Shown here piece after piece: positions 25,041 to 38,575 of a DNA stretch of 64,000 bases. Below the pieces are notes generated by a model that was given only the letters and a program-made list of their open reading frames with translations, was not told the DNA's origin and searched no databases. The position numbers and the translations under genes were made by a program. This DNA is from Strongylocentrotus droebachiensis. Its lineage: Eukaryota; Echinodermata; Echinoidea; Camarodonta; Strongylocentrotidae. Every line of letters starts with the position of its first letter. The first letter of the stretch is position 1. The stretch lies in the NCBI GenBank assembly GCA_035222895.1, contig JAVYIG010000593.1:434001-498000 (forward strand). The letters are read 5' to 3'.

Positions 25041-25265
25041 CTTTTGAAATGTATGAAGCCGATGTGATCACATGATCTATAACCTGCTTGCACACGCTTT
25101 TATCATTTGGAAAGCTCATTAATGTCATTATGGAGTAAGTGGCTATATATCAAATTTGACTTACAACATGTAGCAAGTGTAAATAACACATGTTTTGCAT
25201 AGTTTGGTTTAAGAAAAATTGATTTGACGTAGGGAAAATTTGACCTGTGTGACTTTGAGTTCTGG
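25041..25265 (+). repeat. Dispersed repeat, copy 2 with downstream extension
   Basis: 25041-25119 matches 22784-22863. The continuation at about 25165-25265 (TAAATAACACATGTTTTGCA, then TTGATTT and GGGAAAATTT) matches 61688-61785 inside intron 2 of the BEN-domain gene. Together they suggest one older repeat of at least 225 bp. No ends identified. Confidence 0.6.
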
Positions 25266-26068
25266 TGAGTTAAAGGTACCAGCATGTCCCATTTGCAGCC
25301 AATGTCAAATTCTGTAGAACTTTGCAGGAATTATGAATATGTCATGTATGTCCTATCTGTGAAATATAAAAGTTAGCAGTGTCCTATTATTATTATTATT
25401 ACTTTCTAGACTTTTCTGTCAGACACAAAATAAATTGACTGTATGCTGCATTTCATTATTTCTTCCAGAGAAGCAACATTAACATCTTGATTCATCAACT
25501 AAAATCAAAGTAATCTACATGATGCAAATATGCTTAACAGCGAACCATTCAACAAAATATTCTTGAAGATTTCAACAAAGGACTGAAAATTAATAATTGT
25601 GGCATTATAATACACAAAGACAATATTCTTGAAAATTCAACAAATGAATGAATGATTAAAAATTAATAATTTTGAGGCAATATCATACACAAAACTGCTC
25701 CAGTAATGGAAATGGGGGTAAGCTGAAATGTTGTGGAAAGGAATTTCTGATCTAGCAAGCTCTAGTTGTCCTTGTATCTAATGAGGCATGGTGGAGTTTG
25801 AATGAAATGCATCACTCTGTTCTATGGCAAGCTGAACACACTGCATGGCCATGTTCATATCTTACTCGGATCTACATATGCAGAAGTCAGGAAAGTGTAC
25901 TTCAAATGGAAGGTTAAAAATCAACTTATGAAATTTAAAATCAATTAATAGTAATTCATTAAAAAAAAAATCTAGCTCACAAATTGAAACCTGAAGCTTT
26001 GTTTTCATTCTGAATATCAAAGAATATGAAGGAAATAGAGGAGACATTCTTGTTAATGCCCTATGTAG
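25266..26068. other. AT-rich DNA, no feature recognised
   Basis: Includes a short (ATT)n run near 25388-25402. No gene or bounded element. Confidence 0.4.
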
Positions 26069-26120
26069 CCCCCCCCCCCCCCCCCCCCCGCCCCCCTCTC
26101 TCTCTCCCTCTTGTTCTTCC
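26069..26120 (+). repeat. Poly-C tract followed by CT repeat
   Basis: Nearly pure C over about 28 bases, then CTCTCTCTCC. Poly-C tracts of this length are unstable and often mis-assembled. Confidence 0.9.
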
Positions 26121-26695
26121 CCTTCTTTTATGGTCTCATGACGAGAGAAAGACATTCCTTTTCATGTTATATATGGTGCCAACATGATGAGTGAAACTCA
26201 GCAGTGACTTCCCATTTTTCATATTTTTTCTTTTAGGATGTCTGTTTTCTTTCAAACGGCTTGCAGCTATGTCAACTATTTTCACAACTGAATAAATAGA
26301 GCTACAAGTAGGTTGTTTGACTTTCACTTCAAGTTCCTCATTTTATTTCTTGAAAAATAACACAAATCTGAACACCTTGTTTTTCTTAGCAACACAATGT
26401 CACTTGTACAAGATACATTTTTATTTTAAATGAATCATATGTTAAAATATCAAACTGAATTTTCATGCTCTAAATTTAAAGTGTCAAATCTATTTGGAGT
26501 AATAATACAATTTCAAAAATGAGGCAGTCTACAGGTTTAGAGTACTTCAAAAGTGAAGGTACATGTTGTAATGTCATATTAATTATCTTTCTTCATAACT
26601 ACAAATGGAAGCTTCAAATATGTATTCTGACTTAAGAATGGCATATCAGGGATAAATTTGAGTATGATATCTGTGACGAACAAACATGCCTTTCA
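26121..26695. other. AT-rich DNA, no feature recognised
   Basis: No coding or repeat signal seen. Confidence 0.4.
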
Positions 26696-26699
26696 TTAA

Positions 26700-28147
26700 A
26701 GTTGATACTCTAAGACAATCCCAAATACTGAGATAATTACATAAATAGAAAGCTTTTAACCCCCATAATAACACCAAATGGTGTCCACCCGACAAAACAA
26801 GTTTAGAATAATGAATTTATTCGAGTAAACTCTACCAAAATATCTAAGTCTGAAACCCGGAAGTGCACGTAGAGTCGGGCCTCTATCCGTGACGTCACGA
26901 ACGGGAGTCATGGGCTCAGTGAGAGTGAATGACAGTGATATCCCTACGTAAATGCTATCCTGTCAGAGCTTAGATTTGTTGTTGTTAAGGAGTATATTTG
27001 ATGGATTTTCTGTTTTCATTTGAATGAAGAATAACGAAGCAACATTTTCCAGTCGCTGATTTCTTTTTATATCCTCATATTCACCTATTTGGTAGAGATT
27101 TAAGACGAGTTTACTGCTTAGGAATTAAAGTTAAATCGTGCACTTATGAATAGGCGGATGCATTATATTGTCATCAGATGAACATGAGCAGTTTTGTAAA
27201 ACGAATAGTCTAGAACTATGATAGTACTTATCATAGATGTGTGTGACTGCCTCAAAAAAGGATACAGTACCAGTTAAACATTTTATGTTGTAAAATATCA
27301 AACTTGAACGAGATCATGCAAGCGCGCTTCCTCTATAATATTTTGGCGAGTGATGCGGCTCTTGCATGAACGTTCGTGGAGCGAGCAGAATCGGGAGGTA
27401 AGACCAACAAGCCGCTGCTCTAGGCGCTGCTTGCTTGTGATGGAACGTACGTGCGCTAGTTATATGTTTATCGGCAATTGCAAGAGAATGAAAGCGACGT
27501 TGCCAGCTAAGAAAAACAACTAACAAAGACTTGCTCCTGACTACCGGTGTCAGAATTGGTAGATGAAGGATGTTCAGGGCCAAGGAAGGCGAAAGACATG
27601 GGAAAAAGGAAGAAGAAACCAGTCGGGAGATCGCTGTAGTGTATGGTAATGAACTGTGCATATGGGTAGACAGCTACTGTTCACTCCGTGCCTGGGCCGA
27701 TTTCAACACCAAAACAAAATTACATGGTGAAAATATCGACTAATAATAGCACATCGTTGGTATGTATATGTCATAATTTTTAAAGGGGAATTGATATTAA
27801 TACTATGAAGTACTAGGGGAGGGTAAAGAATTGTACATAGAATTATGATTTATTAGACTTTTCAGCCTTTGAAACAAAAATATGCAGAAAATCGTATCAC
27901 TCTGCACATGTTTGCTATGGAACATCCGGGTACGTGAATATACTCTCTCCCGGACGTGAGGTCATAAATAGTAGACCAGCTATGATTTTCTATGCAAAGA
28001 GAGGCGGATATTTTAGACATTTCAATTGAGGATTTCGAGTAGACAGAATTTTTTTGTGATATACTAAGTAATTGAAAAACTTAAAAATAACATATACTTG
28101 CCGTAGGTAACAAATTGAGGGACATTTATTTGCTTAGAGTATCAACT
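26700..28147 (-). mobile_element. TTAA-type DNA transposon, non-autonomous, copy B
   Basis: A 1448-bp element with the same 15-bp terminal inverted repeats as copy A and TTAA on both sides (26696-26699 and 28148-28151). It is the reverse complement of copy A along its whole length with few differences, for example a short replacement near 27975-27985 and an extra base near 27408. This similarity argues for recent mobility. The 115-codon minus-strand frame at 27314-27661 is not conserved in copy A, where the frame is broken, so it is not a gene. Confidence 0.85.
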
Positions 28148-28151
28148 TTAA

Positions 28152-29816
28152 AATCCTCAGGAAATAGAGAGACAAACAAGGCAACATATTAAAAATATAC
28201 GCTGTCCGTACGCCAATTTGGACTTGTTCCTCATGCTCAATGATGTTATGCTTATAAAATTTCAAGTTTCTCTCCTCAGGATTATTGATTACAACTTTGG
28301 GGGAATTTAGGAGAAAACTGAACTCAACCATGTCCAATGAATTCACAGAATTATAGCAGTTCCATCTCAACAAGCACACTGTGACTCATTACAAAATGAA
28401 AATATGAACAGGTCTATAACATAACGCTACAATGTGGATGGGGCCAATGTAGCCACAGAGTCCAAGAATTTTCCTTCAATATTTTATGAGGTCAAGCCCA
28501 CTGAGCCTAATTGTATGGTGAGCTGAGTGGACAGATAGGATGGAATTTATGTGTAGGCAAAATGTGTACACTCTAAATGAGGTTTGACATGCTTTAAATT
28601 CCCTAACCATGACATTGCGTTTATATGTACTTACTACAAACACAATAGCATACAACTGTTACTGTTAAAGCACATAGACATGGCAACATGTAACCTTAAT
28701 GTCATTCTTACATTTGTTTCTGATTATTGGTTTATGCTGAAGTGTAATGAATACTTGTGCACCTCACTGTTATGTATAATTTTGTTGTGGAATGACGTTT
28801 GTTATTCTTAAATGAATGGAAAAAGAATATCTGTTGTAACGACAAAACGATCAATCAATTCCATTCATCTTCTTAATTATTAATAGTTGTTCATCCCCAC
28901 TTGCCATCCATTCTCACTGGTTTCCTAGCTGCACCATGTCTGAATGAGACTAAGGTAATTCTGTGAAGGGTGGATGAAAATACCATCACAGATAACGTGA
29001 AAGGTGAAAATAGAAAATCAGGAATTTTTGTCAAAATTAAAAATCCACAAAATCACATGATCTTGAGATCCAACCATCCCCCTACAAAATATGAAAATAA
29101 AAAAAAATAAAAAAAGAAATATTAATCACCCGTTTTGTATATATTCTTAAATTCTCTTCCAGACTCTATACTAGTCAAAGTCAGCCTTAGAATTAAAAAA
29201 TGAGGTCAAGTTTGAATTGTTACGATCAATCAAGATCAAGACCAGCCTGGGAAGCCATGCAACTAATTCTCAGAAAGTTTAACAACATGCATAAATCCTC
29301 TTTTCACACACACACAATACAACATAATGTGCTTCATTTTCACTGTAGGCGACCTTCATGAATATCCATTATTCACTATATACCCGCATGTTACAAGTCA
29401 ATAAACCACAACCCTTGATGCAACATATCAAGCAAACACATACAGATTGAAACATATAAAAAAAGGGGAAAATATGTGACAATGACATTTGGTTAAAAAA
29501 GTTTGAGAAAAATAAAACTAATACAGAATATAGATCCTCTGAGTTTAGAAGACCACTATGCAAATTTGAAATTCAATGACTTCATTTCATAGCTCTTCTT
29601 TCTATTTTCTAACTTTGTATATATTTTTTAAATAAGGAATTTTTAAATTTATTATTGAAAACAAACCTGTATCAAATATAGTTCCTCCTGTATACAATGA
29701 ATTACAGGGATAATTTCTAAATGTTCCATACAGTGGAGAAAATAATACTTTGGACTTGGACACCAAGCTAACAAAAGTCTGTTGAACTAAAACCCAACGG
29801 ATGAAGGAGGAGCGGA
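28152..29816. other. AT-rich DNA, no feature recognised
   Basis: Only short chance frames and poly-A patches near 29098-29115. Confidence 0.4.
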
Positions 29817-29902
29817 GGGGGGGGGGGGGGGGGGGGGCAGTGGAGTAGTCTTGCACAATTCTATGAAAATTCTGTCTTGTTCTCTCTTCCTGCTCTAATA
29901 TT

Positions 29903-29933
<31 letters not shown>

Positions 29934-29940
29934 ACTTTCT
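29817..29940 (+). repeat. Poly-G tract and CT microsatellite
   Basis: A G run at 29817-29837 and a TC repeat at about 29903-29932, about 65 bp apart. Confidence 0.9.
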
Positions 29941-32900
29941 TTGTAATATTAGGTTGCACAGTGAATGAAAGTTGGCAAAATGCCAAAGCTGATTCGAGGG
30001 CATCTGTAAACTGGCAATGCGAGCAAGGAGTCATGAATCTGCCGAAGTTCTGTCATCTTAAATGTCACAGTAGGGATGTTCTGATTGGCATGACACATAA
30101 TTCAGTCCAACATAAACTTGACATCGCGATCAACTAGTCTCAATGACCAGTCTAGCTGACCAGACTGTTCAGCAATGGTCACTTTGCATGTACATGTACA
30201 CTAGCATTCAAACTGGTCAATAATGTATCAACAGACTTTGGATTAACATGTGTACAGGACTATATCTGCATGTAAATGAAATTATGAAAGAATTTTGCTA
30301 TCTTTTCCTAGAAGTGTACATTTATGGCTAGAAATATAAAAAAAAACTATAAAAAAAACGCCTTCATAATATGTTCATTTGTATGAAAGTAAACAAAATG
30401 AGATAAACATGAAGCAAAACTTTCAAATAAATCATAGAAAGTTATACACTGTATTTATACAGTTTGAAAATATGATGATGAGATCACTAAATCTATGCGA
30501 ATTTCAAATTGGAGATTTGGTAAATTGATCAAATGTCATAAATTTCTGATTTTCCCTAAGTGCCCTCTCCCTTAGGGCACTACTCAAAATATATTATGGA
30601 TAGCATGTTATCACAGGTCCTCTAAAGAAAAAAGACCCTCCTGAGTTGAATATACTTTGAAAAATTGTGATTTTATTCGTTTTGTATGTTGAAACAAATG
30701 GGAAAGTTGTCCGGCACTACATCACTGATTCAGCCAATTTGAAGTAACCCATAAGTATAGTGATTACAAATTGTTTTAATTCTGAATTAGTTTTATTTCT
30801 AACAGTCTGCTTCTCTGATTTTTCTGCATTCTTTTAGAGTAGAGTTGGATTTTCCTTGTAGTTTGGATCATTACTAATAGTCATAATTTCACTAAAAATG
30901 AATTTTTCGTTTGAAATCTCTCCACAGCGTCAAGGGAAATATGATGCAAAATTGTGATTTTGGAAAAGGTTGAACCTACACACCTCATACCGATAAATCT
31001 ATCAATATTCATCTCTCACATCGGGTCAAGTAGCTATCATCAGGCAAAGAGGTTCTTCTCCTAAATACAAAATTAGTTTGACAGTCTGGTATTTAAAGAC
31101 TATCCATTTTCAATTCTGTTTTCTAACAGGGTAGTAGGAGAAGATAGTGGACATACTTTCAAACTTGAAAAAAAAAATGGACACGAAAGGAAAAGAAGAG
31201 GGGGTTTGGGGGACCCTACACAGCAAGCTACCACGCACAAGGGAAAGTTATGATTGGGGTCAAGTTTGGCTCCACATGTTCCCTAGCCAGTATGTCTTGT
31301 ATGATTCCCGCAGAGAGGTCAAGGGGTCATCGTAGGAAACTCGCCCGGTGGTAGGTCCATTGTGAGCATAGTATAAGAAGAGGAATGAGGGTCAAACACA
31401 GAATAGAGAGCTAATCGCCATGCATGAACACAACCAGCATGAGAGATGGATGGGAAGGGGAATTACAATTACACAGTCCGATAGGTTTTACAGTCCGATT
31501 ATACAGCTTTGTTGCTAGCTTTCATCAGAAGGAAAAGATGGTGGATGAAAATTAAAATGAGTTTATATCACTCTAAAAAGCATGAACAATCAAGCAATGT
31601 GCCTGGCAGTATTGCGGTCATGTGGGATTTGCATGATCAATGTACTTATGAGTTTGAGGGGGCTGCTATGATAATATTTTCCTTCATGTACAACAATACT
31701 TCTACCAAATGCTATCAATTTTTTGGATAGCAATAGTATTCACGAGCATGGCATTGAATAGTTTGGCTGCATTCATTTCAAATCCTTTGTTCGGCAGGTA
31801 CTCTTATTAATTGAACTGGCATGAATGATTTAAAAGTGTTGCCACTTCACACACTTGAATGACCTAGAAACTTACTTTTTATTACACTATGGTTTTGACA
31901 AATTAATACCTGAACCTTTATCAAGAGTCAAATTATTCATTATTGCAAATTAATCTTGTCAACATCGAACCCAAATGTGATAAGCAAATAGCAATCTTGC
32001 TAGCCGGTTCGGCCTATTTATGCCACTCTCCTAGCTGCTCATTAATTTACACCACCTCCTGTTCTCATATCTGACAATAGAATTCATGTTTATTTGTACC
32101 ATTCACTTTGTGAAAACATTGTAAACTGTGAAAATATGAAACGTGAAACAAACTGAGAACTGATCTGAAACCCTCATGATCGTCTTTTTGTTTGTTTTTG
32201 CCTTTCATTTGCTCTTTTAAAAATCTTTTCCCTTTTTGGCATTATTCTTTCGTAAAACTTGTTCATTAGCAATGTGACAGTTCAATGCAAATTTAACACA
32301 GCCCAAGATATAGCAGCAAAAGAATAAGTTAACCAGTCTATCCATCAAAGAGGAAAATATATTGCTTTCTCCCAATGCATCATGGACTCGTTCAGATATA
32401 ACGCAAGAAACCTTGGAGGTTCTAAGATACGTGTTATAAGATACAGAGATGGGTATTACAAATGAATGTGAAGGGTATTACACTTTATGTCATTAAAAAA
32501 TGCAGCAGTTCACCGCTGCACATTTTAAACAGGCTTATTGATCCACATTACAGTACAATCTTTCCCACAGGTTGATATATCATGATCTCAAAGATTATCA
32601 AAAATCAAACTAAGGCAAATTTAACAGCCTTGTGCATCATCTTCCCAAATGTGTGAATATTACGATATATTGCTGAATAGGAACGGATATCTACATGCAT
32701 TGCAAGAGTATTGAAAGTGCCCATGAGCATATTTCTAGAAGGTTTTGCAATCATGTTATTCCACGTTACAGAAACATACATCAATCATCTGGAACTCTTG
32801 GACTATAAACCCTCCTCCTCATCAATATTCAAGATAGTACTCCCACAAAAAATGCCATAATCATCTATTATTAAAACACATCGAGGAGGATGTTTCAATG

Positions 32901-33770
32901 CTGATATTGGAGGTCATCCACACCGTCATACATATTTGATTCATATATCTGTTATATCTTCATCTGTTTCTCTAAATTTACAAAGAAGGATACTTTCAGG
33001 CATACTTCACACATTGAATCATTAATGCTTGGCCGAGTCCCCAATCCCCAACCCCCAAATATTCCTGAATAGACAGGATATCAGGGCAGCATTATTCTTC
33101 ATCTATTGAAATTATAAAAAAGACCTATCTTCCCTTTATCTAGCCTCCCCCACTTAGCCTAGCTCCCCCCTCCCCCTCCTCGTCCCTCTCCCATAGATAT
33201 GACCTCAAACCCCCATTCCCCTTTCAACTCCAATGCATCATTAATGAGCAAGTCCTCCTCTTCAGTGAATGTGTAATTGCAGCCAATGAATAATGCACGC
33301 ATCTAAACCCCAAGCCCTCGCTATCATTCACGTTTTAACCCTTCTCTCAACCTCCAACGTGACTTTTAACTCATTGCAAGAGTGAGTGACCATCAAGCTG
33401 GACTCTCGCATTTTCCAGGTCATCAAATCCATTAACCCTATTTTTTAAAACCTTTTTTTAGTCACGGCACTATTATAACCAATAAAAAGTTTCACGTCAC
33501 CCCGATCCCAAATTCATCACAGAAGATTCATTTTGCATCTCTTTAAGATTCCTTTTTGCATCTCTCTGGCAGTCCTCAAGTGCCATATTCACACGTACTG
33601 GCACATTTGTTTCCTAATTTTGCAAGCAAAATCTGACCTTTTTAAGTATGGTAAAACTTTTGTTTTGTAATCAACATACTAGATATGATGTAAAATAATG
33701 TATGCGGGCACCTCACATAAATTAGGAGTCCATTTTGAGTTGGTTTAGCAGTGTGACTGAGGTATGACTA
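29941..33770. other. AT-rich DNA, no supported gene
   Basis: A compact hairpin with an 8-bp perfect stem (AGTGCCCT / AGGGCACT) lies at 30559-30581. C-rich pyrimidine sequence lies near 33125-33190. No exon or element ends seen. Confidence 0.35.
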
Positions 33771-33826
33771 GATCAAATTTTGGAGAGGGGGATCAAATTT
33801 TGGAGAGGGGGGTTCAACTTTGGAGC
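33771..33826 (+). repeat. 20-bp tandem repeat
   Basis: The unit GATCAAATTTTGGAGAGGGG occurs twice exactly, followed by a degraded third copy (GGTTCAACTTTGGAG). Confidence 0.9.
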
Positions 33827-34734
33827 AATATAGAGACCTTTTATTCATATCAAAACGCTAGGGTTGGTACTCATAAAGAATACTTTAAATATTGTCATCC
33901 AGATTTAAATCTGAGTGAGGAGAAGAAATCCATTATTCATGGAGTGCCAAGTGTCGGCCTATTCATCCTCAAAATAAAATATAAACTAGTTCCTGGTTAC
34001 TTAGGTTACTTTCTGCAGTGAGGAGAACCGAGTTCCCTATTTACCCTGAATATTCATCAATTTGATTTGGATGTCCATTTCAGTAATTACTAATGCATGT
34101 ATACAGAGTGTAATTAAACAAAAAATATAATTCACGAGTTACAACTTGCCACCATGCGGCTAGAGAAAAAGCATTGATTAATTTGTATCAATTATGAAAC
34201 TGTTCTATTGTATCACTCTGACAACAATGGGAGGTGTGTGTTACTTGATGTCCGATGCTAAAATTCGGTTCTGAGCACACAAGAAAACCAAATTTCCATT
34301 CACAAATCTATGGCAAACATCGCACAGTATCTTGTTTAGCCAGTCCCACTGATTTTAATGGAAGTTAGTTGACCACTCAGATGAACTACTGCAAACCCAT
34401 TATCATCAATGCTAACACTTCTTTGCTGAAATTTGGGACTTTGTTCAATAATTTGATTACCTGCAACCCAATACTTATAACACCTTAATCATAAATCTAC
34501 AACCAAACTGCAACCTTAACCGTAACCCTTCACCTATGTCTATGATGAAATAAACCCCAGAGCAAATCCCACCAAAACAAGTGTTGCACTACCTTACGAT
34601 CCTGTGGTTTTAAATCTTGAAGAGTGGCTGATACAAACGAACCTGGAATTGTCAATAGCCAATTATTTATACTCGCTGTTCTGGCTTGAGGACCAATAAT
34701 GCTATCCAGGATAAAGAGAGTAATAGAGACACAA
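33827..34734. other. AT-rich DNA, no feature recognised
   Basis: No gene or bounded repeat seen. Confidence 0.4.
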
Positions 34735-34990
34735 GTACAAGTACAAATACTTAGTGCTCATATCCACCAAGCAAGGTCTTCAGAGTGCTCTAATATTACC
34801 CAGCTTTAGCCAGGCTACCGAATTTGAAGCTCACAGCTTTCAATCAATTCCTTTGTATCCGTTGCCTATTTAACACCTGGGTGGAGAGTGGTAAATGGAG
34901 ATGAATACTTTACAAATTGAGATTTTTGCTGCATTGGGATTTGAACCCACAACCTCCACATCTCCGGTCAGGTGTTTAGACTCTTGACAA
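34735..34990 (-). mobile_element. tRNA-derived SINE, family 1, reverse copy
   Basis: Read on the minus strand, the head contains AGTCTAAACACCTGACC and a B box GGTTCAAATCCC (about 34936-34950). The body has CTCCACCCAGGTGTTAAATA, as in the copy at 4405-4650. The distal end is a TACTTG tandem (34735-34750), a plausible SINE tail. The 5' end is truncated or degenerate around the A box. Confidence 0.6.
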
Positions 34991-36511
34991 TGAAATAACC
35001 AAAATGTGATAAAACTTACGACTCAATTTCAAGAAAGTAGAGGTCAGAATACTAAACTAGCTAGATCCTGTGGGCTTTAAAATGCGTGGGTTGATTCATC
35101 CATTGAGATCAAAGGTCAAGCACAGACAAAACTCTGTGATAAAATGCAATTTGGTGCTAATTATCCATGAGTTTCCTTCTCTGAAGAAGAAAAAAAGTGA
35201 ATTATTCCATTCTTGGTACAGTGGTGTGCTTGTTTTTCAATTGAGATGTCAAGATCATTGCTTCAGTCCTTTGACAAGGCATTTCATCTTCTTTGGTTTC
35301 TCCTAACTCTTAAGCTGCCCCTGTGCAATGCACCCAGTGCCACAGTGCTACGGCAATCCCTATTGTGCCAGCCACAAATCCCCCTGTGCCAAGTTTATTT
35401 TTTAGGGTTGGTTCAAGTGCTATATTTTAAATCTTTACTGACAAATTTGATGATAAAATATCGTAATTTTCTCAGGAAAAACCAATGTAATGGTATAAGT
35501 GAAGCACGCAAAACCGAAACAATAAACGCTCTACCAAAATACAATAAGCTTTCATGTGTGTACGCAATGCGCATCGCACAAATAGGCATACACAATCAGC
35601 ATGTGTACTTTTGCACGAAAATATGTACGTGTTAGGGGGCAAGGATGCATGTATGCAGCTTATCGAAACGCACTGCATTCAGTAAAAATTCAGAGCATTG
35701 TAAACTGAAAATGAACTATTGACATTTCTTCTATTGTAATATAACAATGCAGACCACATTTTCACAAAAGCAGTCATGAACATGAACTATTTGTATAAGA
35801 CAGGTAATTTTTCTTCCTATCAGTGTTGCACAAACAAAACGCTCCTTTTCACGCTTGACAAAACCAACAAAGTCAGAACTTCCCTGGGAGCATTTTCTTT
35901 TGAGGTTTCACAAATGTTGCAATGATTGCAAGATTTCTAATGATGATATATCGCTGCCCCCCCCCCCCAATCTACCCATGTACCACATTCAATAAAAGCT
36001 CTGATCCTAAATTTCAGCGTCCTGCACAGTACTTTAACGTGGCCTTATCAAAACTCTTCTCAGTACCACATTCAATTTAACAGTAGCACTTTTGGTCTTC
36101 AAAGTCAAATTAGAGACGACAACATTAGTTACATTAATAGCATTTACAATTACAGCTTTACAAATAATGCGTTAATGGGGAGTACCCTGATATTAAGTTT
36201 GTTTTAATAAACAGCAGAAAAAATGAGAGAAACAAATTAATGAACGTTTGAGCAATCTCCTTTTAAAAATAGGAAAGTTATGAATTTTTGAAGTTTACAT
36301 CAGTGAGATATGAATTGGCAACACTGTGACATATCTTGCGAGCTCCTCTCCAATTTGCTATGTACAGAAAGTTTTAAAAACTTTCACTTCCTTAGTTATT
36401 GATGATGGAAAAGATTTATTTCATACAGGGTTTTTTAAAAACATTGAAATAATTATAATAAGGGTGAATGCATGATGGACAATTTTCTTAAAGGAAAATG
36501 TAGATTTTTAT
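34991..36511. other. AT-rich DNA with SINE fragment
   Basis: A plus-strand fragment at about 35215-35300 (CAGTCCTTTGACAAGGCATT) resembles the middle of SINE family 1. A poly-C run lies at 35956-35969. No gene supported. Confidence 0.35.
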
Positions 36512-36513
36512 TA

Positions 36514-37095
36514 CCGTATTTGCCGGCGTAAAGGCCGCAGTATTTTAGGAAGAGAGAATATCAAAAAGTCTGGGTGCGGCCTTTACGGCGAAAGAGTAAA
36601 CAAAAATTTAAAAAGTAAGTCAAAACCAGCACGAATTTGCACATATGGGACTAGGAACGGTACAATAAATGGTACAGGACATTTCAACACATCTTACTGA
36701 CAATTTTATCTTGCATTGTTGACATGAAGACAAAAATAAACTTCCAAAAACAACATCTGCCGATAGATCTTGATCTAAGTTCGTGCCAGTGCATTGCAAA
36801 AGTAAAAGAAGGGCCCGTTTAACAGAGCTGCCGCGAAGCATCCAGCACGCGAAGTCGCCATTTAGAATCCATTTCAATATACACAAGAACTATGGCGCAA
36901 TACACAAGTCTATACATCAGAGAAAACTGCAGATGATAGCATCAGTGCGGGATGGCCGAGCGGTCTAAGGCGGTGATTTTAGTCACATCAACATTTGTAC
37001 GCAAGAGATCAAATCTTCTTCTTTTTTTTTTTTTAAATGTCAAAATCGGGGGTGTGGCCTATACGGCGCTGCGGCCTTATCGCCGGCAAATACAG
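36514..37095. mobile_element. 582-bp TA-flanked inverted-repeat element
   Basis: Ends are near-perfect inverted repeats: CCGTATTTGCCGGCGTAAAG at the left and the complement of CTGTATTTGCCGGCGATAAG at the right, continuing into GGCCGCA. TA is present on both sides (36512-36513 and 37096-37097), as for Tc1/mariner-type elements. Subterminal repeats of GTGCGGCCTTTACGGCG near 36573-36590 mirror the right end. No transposase is visible. A tRNA-Leu-like fragment lies inside (36947-36990). Confidence 0.75.
36947..36990 (+). pseudogene. tRNA-Leu-like 5' fragment
   Basis: GGGATGGCCGAGCGGTCTAA followed by GGCG is the D-arm and A-box pattern of eukaryotic tRNA-Leu. The next bases can form a short anticodon-like stem (GTGA / TCAC) around TTTTAG. 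No variable arm, T arm or B box follows, so it cannot be a functional tRNA. It is either a captured 5' half of a tRNA or a SINE head inside the transposon. Confidence 0.55.
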
Positions 37096-37097
37096 TA

Positions 37098-38134
37098 TTT
37101 TTAGGACAGGGCAAATGGGAGGGGACCTAGCAAGATCAAAGATTTGCCAATTTGTGTTTTTGATTGATTCCACCTTCAAAAATTCATATATTTTAATCAG
37201 TTCCTGGTCAACTTTAACTAAGCTACCCCTTTAAGTTTTTGTTTTGTTTTGTTTTTAAAGGTGAACGCAGGTATTTACTTGGAATCTGACTAATCTAGCA
37301 CATTCTGTTTACAGAAGCATGGCGTTTTGCCAATTGGGATATTCAAATTGCTGTTTACATTTGAGTTGGCATTCGTCCATATTTACATGAGTCTCCTTTG
37401 CACAAGTATGGTCCCATGTTTAAACAATGGACAAACAAACTCAAAAGTTTGGGATGAATTTGTGTAAGCCACCTTCATGCGTAGGTACTTTGCACCTTAC
37501 AAAACAACATGAACCCCCCCCCCCCTCCCTCACCCGATCACATTTAAAAAGTGAGTTATGTTCTTTGTGGCTCTTGTTTAAATTGTAATTTGAAAAAATA
37601 CTAAGCTTTATACTTTGAATTTAACCAGCAGAGCTCATTTGGATATTTACTGCCCCTGAATGAAGTTAATAATAACAGCTTTGTTTCGTTTGTTTTCATG
37701 CTTTTCTTGTATATAACTTTTATTAAAAGGTAATGCAAAGTTTGGGGAAATTTTGAAAACTGGATTGAAAGTAATTCTTTAAAAGGAATTATTATTGATG
37801 TCTGTCCACAACAAGACTACATATCTGCAGTAAATGTAAAGAACACATTCTTCACACCCAAAACATGGTGTGTGTTTTTTGCTCTTTTTTTCATCATAAT
37901 TTGTTGATGAGAATGTGCAATAATCTCTATTCTAATTAATCTAACCTCAACTTGGGGCTCCAAAGGAGAAATCCATCAGAAAAGAAAACAAATATATGGA
38001 CAAAATATACCTGCAGGGATACCAAATCCAGTGGATGCCTATCCACGTCATGTTTCTAATCTGTGACATTTCAGATCGTATTGCTCATGAACCTTACAGA
38101 GAATGGAGGTTACATGTAGTCAAAAATAGACTCG
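37098..38134. other. AT-rich DNA, no feature recognised
   Basis: A poly-C run at 37514-37526; otherwise no signal. Confidence 0.4.
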
Positions 38135-38575
38135 GCCTCTCTCTTTAGCTCTCTCTCTCTCCCTCTCTCTCTCTCCCTCTTCTGGCTTTGGACAAAGCTT
38201 AGCCCTATTTTTTTTCGCAGAATGGTCGGTGTCATGTAATGAGTCAATACATTAAAGCTGTCACATGGGTACTCTGTGAGGAAACCACGAGGACATAGGG
38301 AGATGAGCGGAATAATACATACACAGTACAAAGATGCAGCGGGAAGAGCAGTGTATATATATATGGTAGTCAGGTACATGCAGATGAGGGAAATGAGGGA
38401 GAAATGGAGAGGTGGGATGGCGGGAGAGATGGGGAAGAGGAGAGAGAGAGAACAGGGGAGGGAGAGAGGGAGAAAACAGATTGTGAGAAAGAGAGGGAGA
38501 TATAAAGAGAAAATATAGAGGGGGAAAAGAAAAGGGAAAGGGGAAAGAGAGATGGAGAGGGGAAAGAGGGAAGCA
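38135..38575. repeat. CT repeat and long GA-rich tract
   Basis: CT microsatellite at about 38150-38180 and purine-rich GGGAGA/GAGA sequence at 38385-38575. The 191-codon minus-strand frame over it is a Ser/Leu/Phe/Pro-rich artefact of this bias. Confidence 0.85.

Noticed and set aside
27314-27661. 115-codon frame inside transposon copy B
   Set aside because: The frame is not kept in copy A and has no transposase motif.
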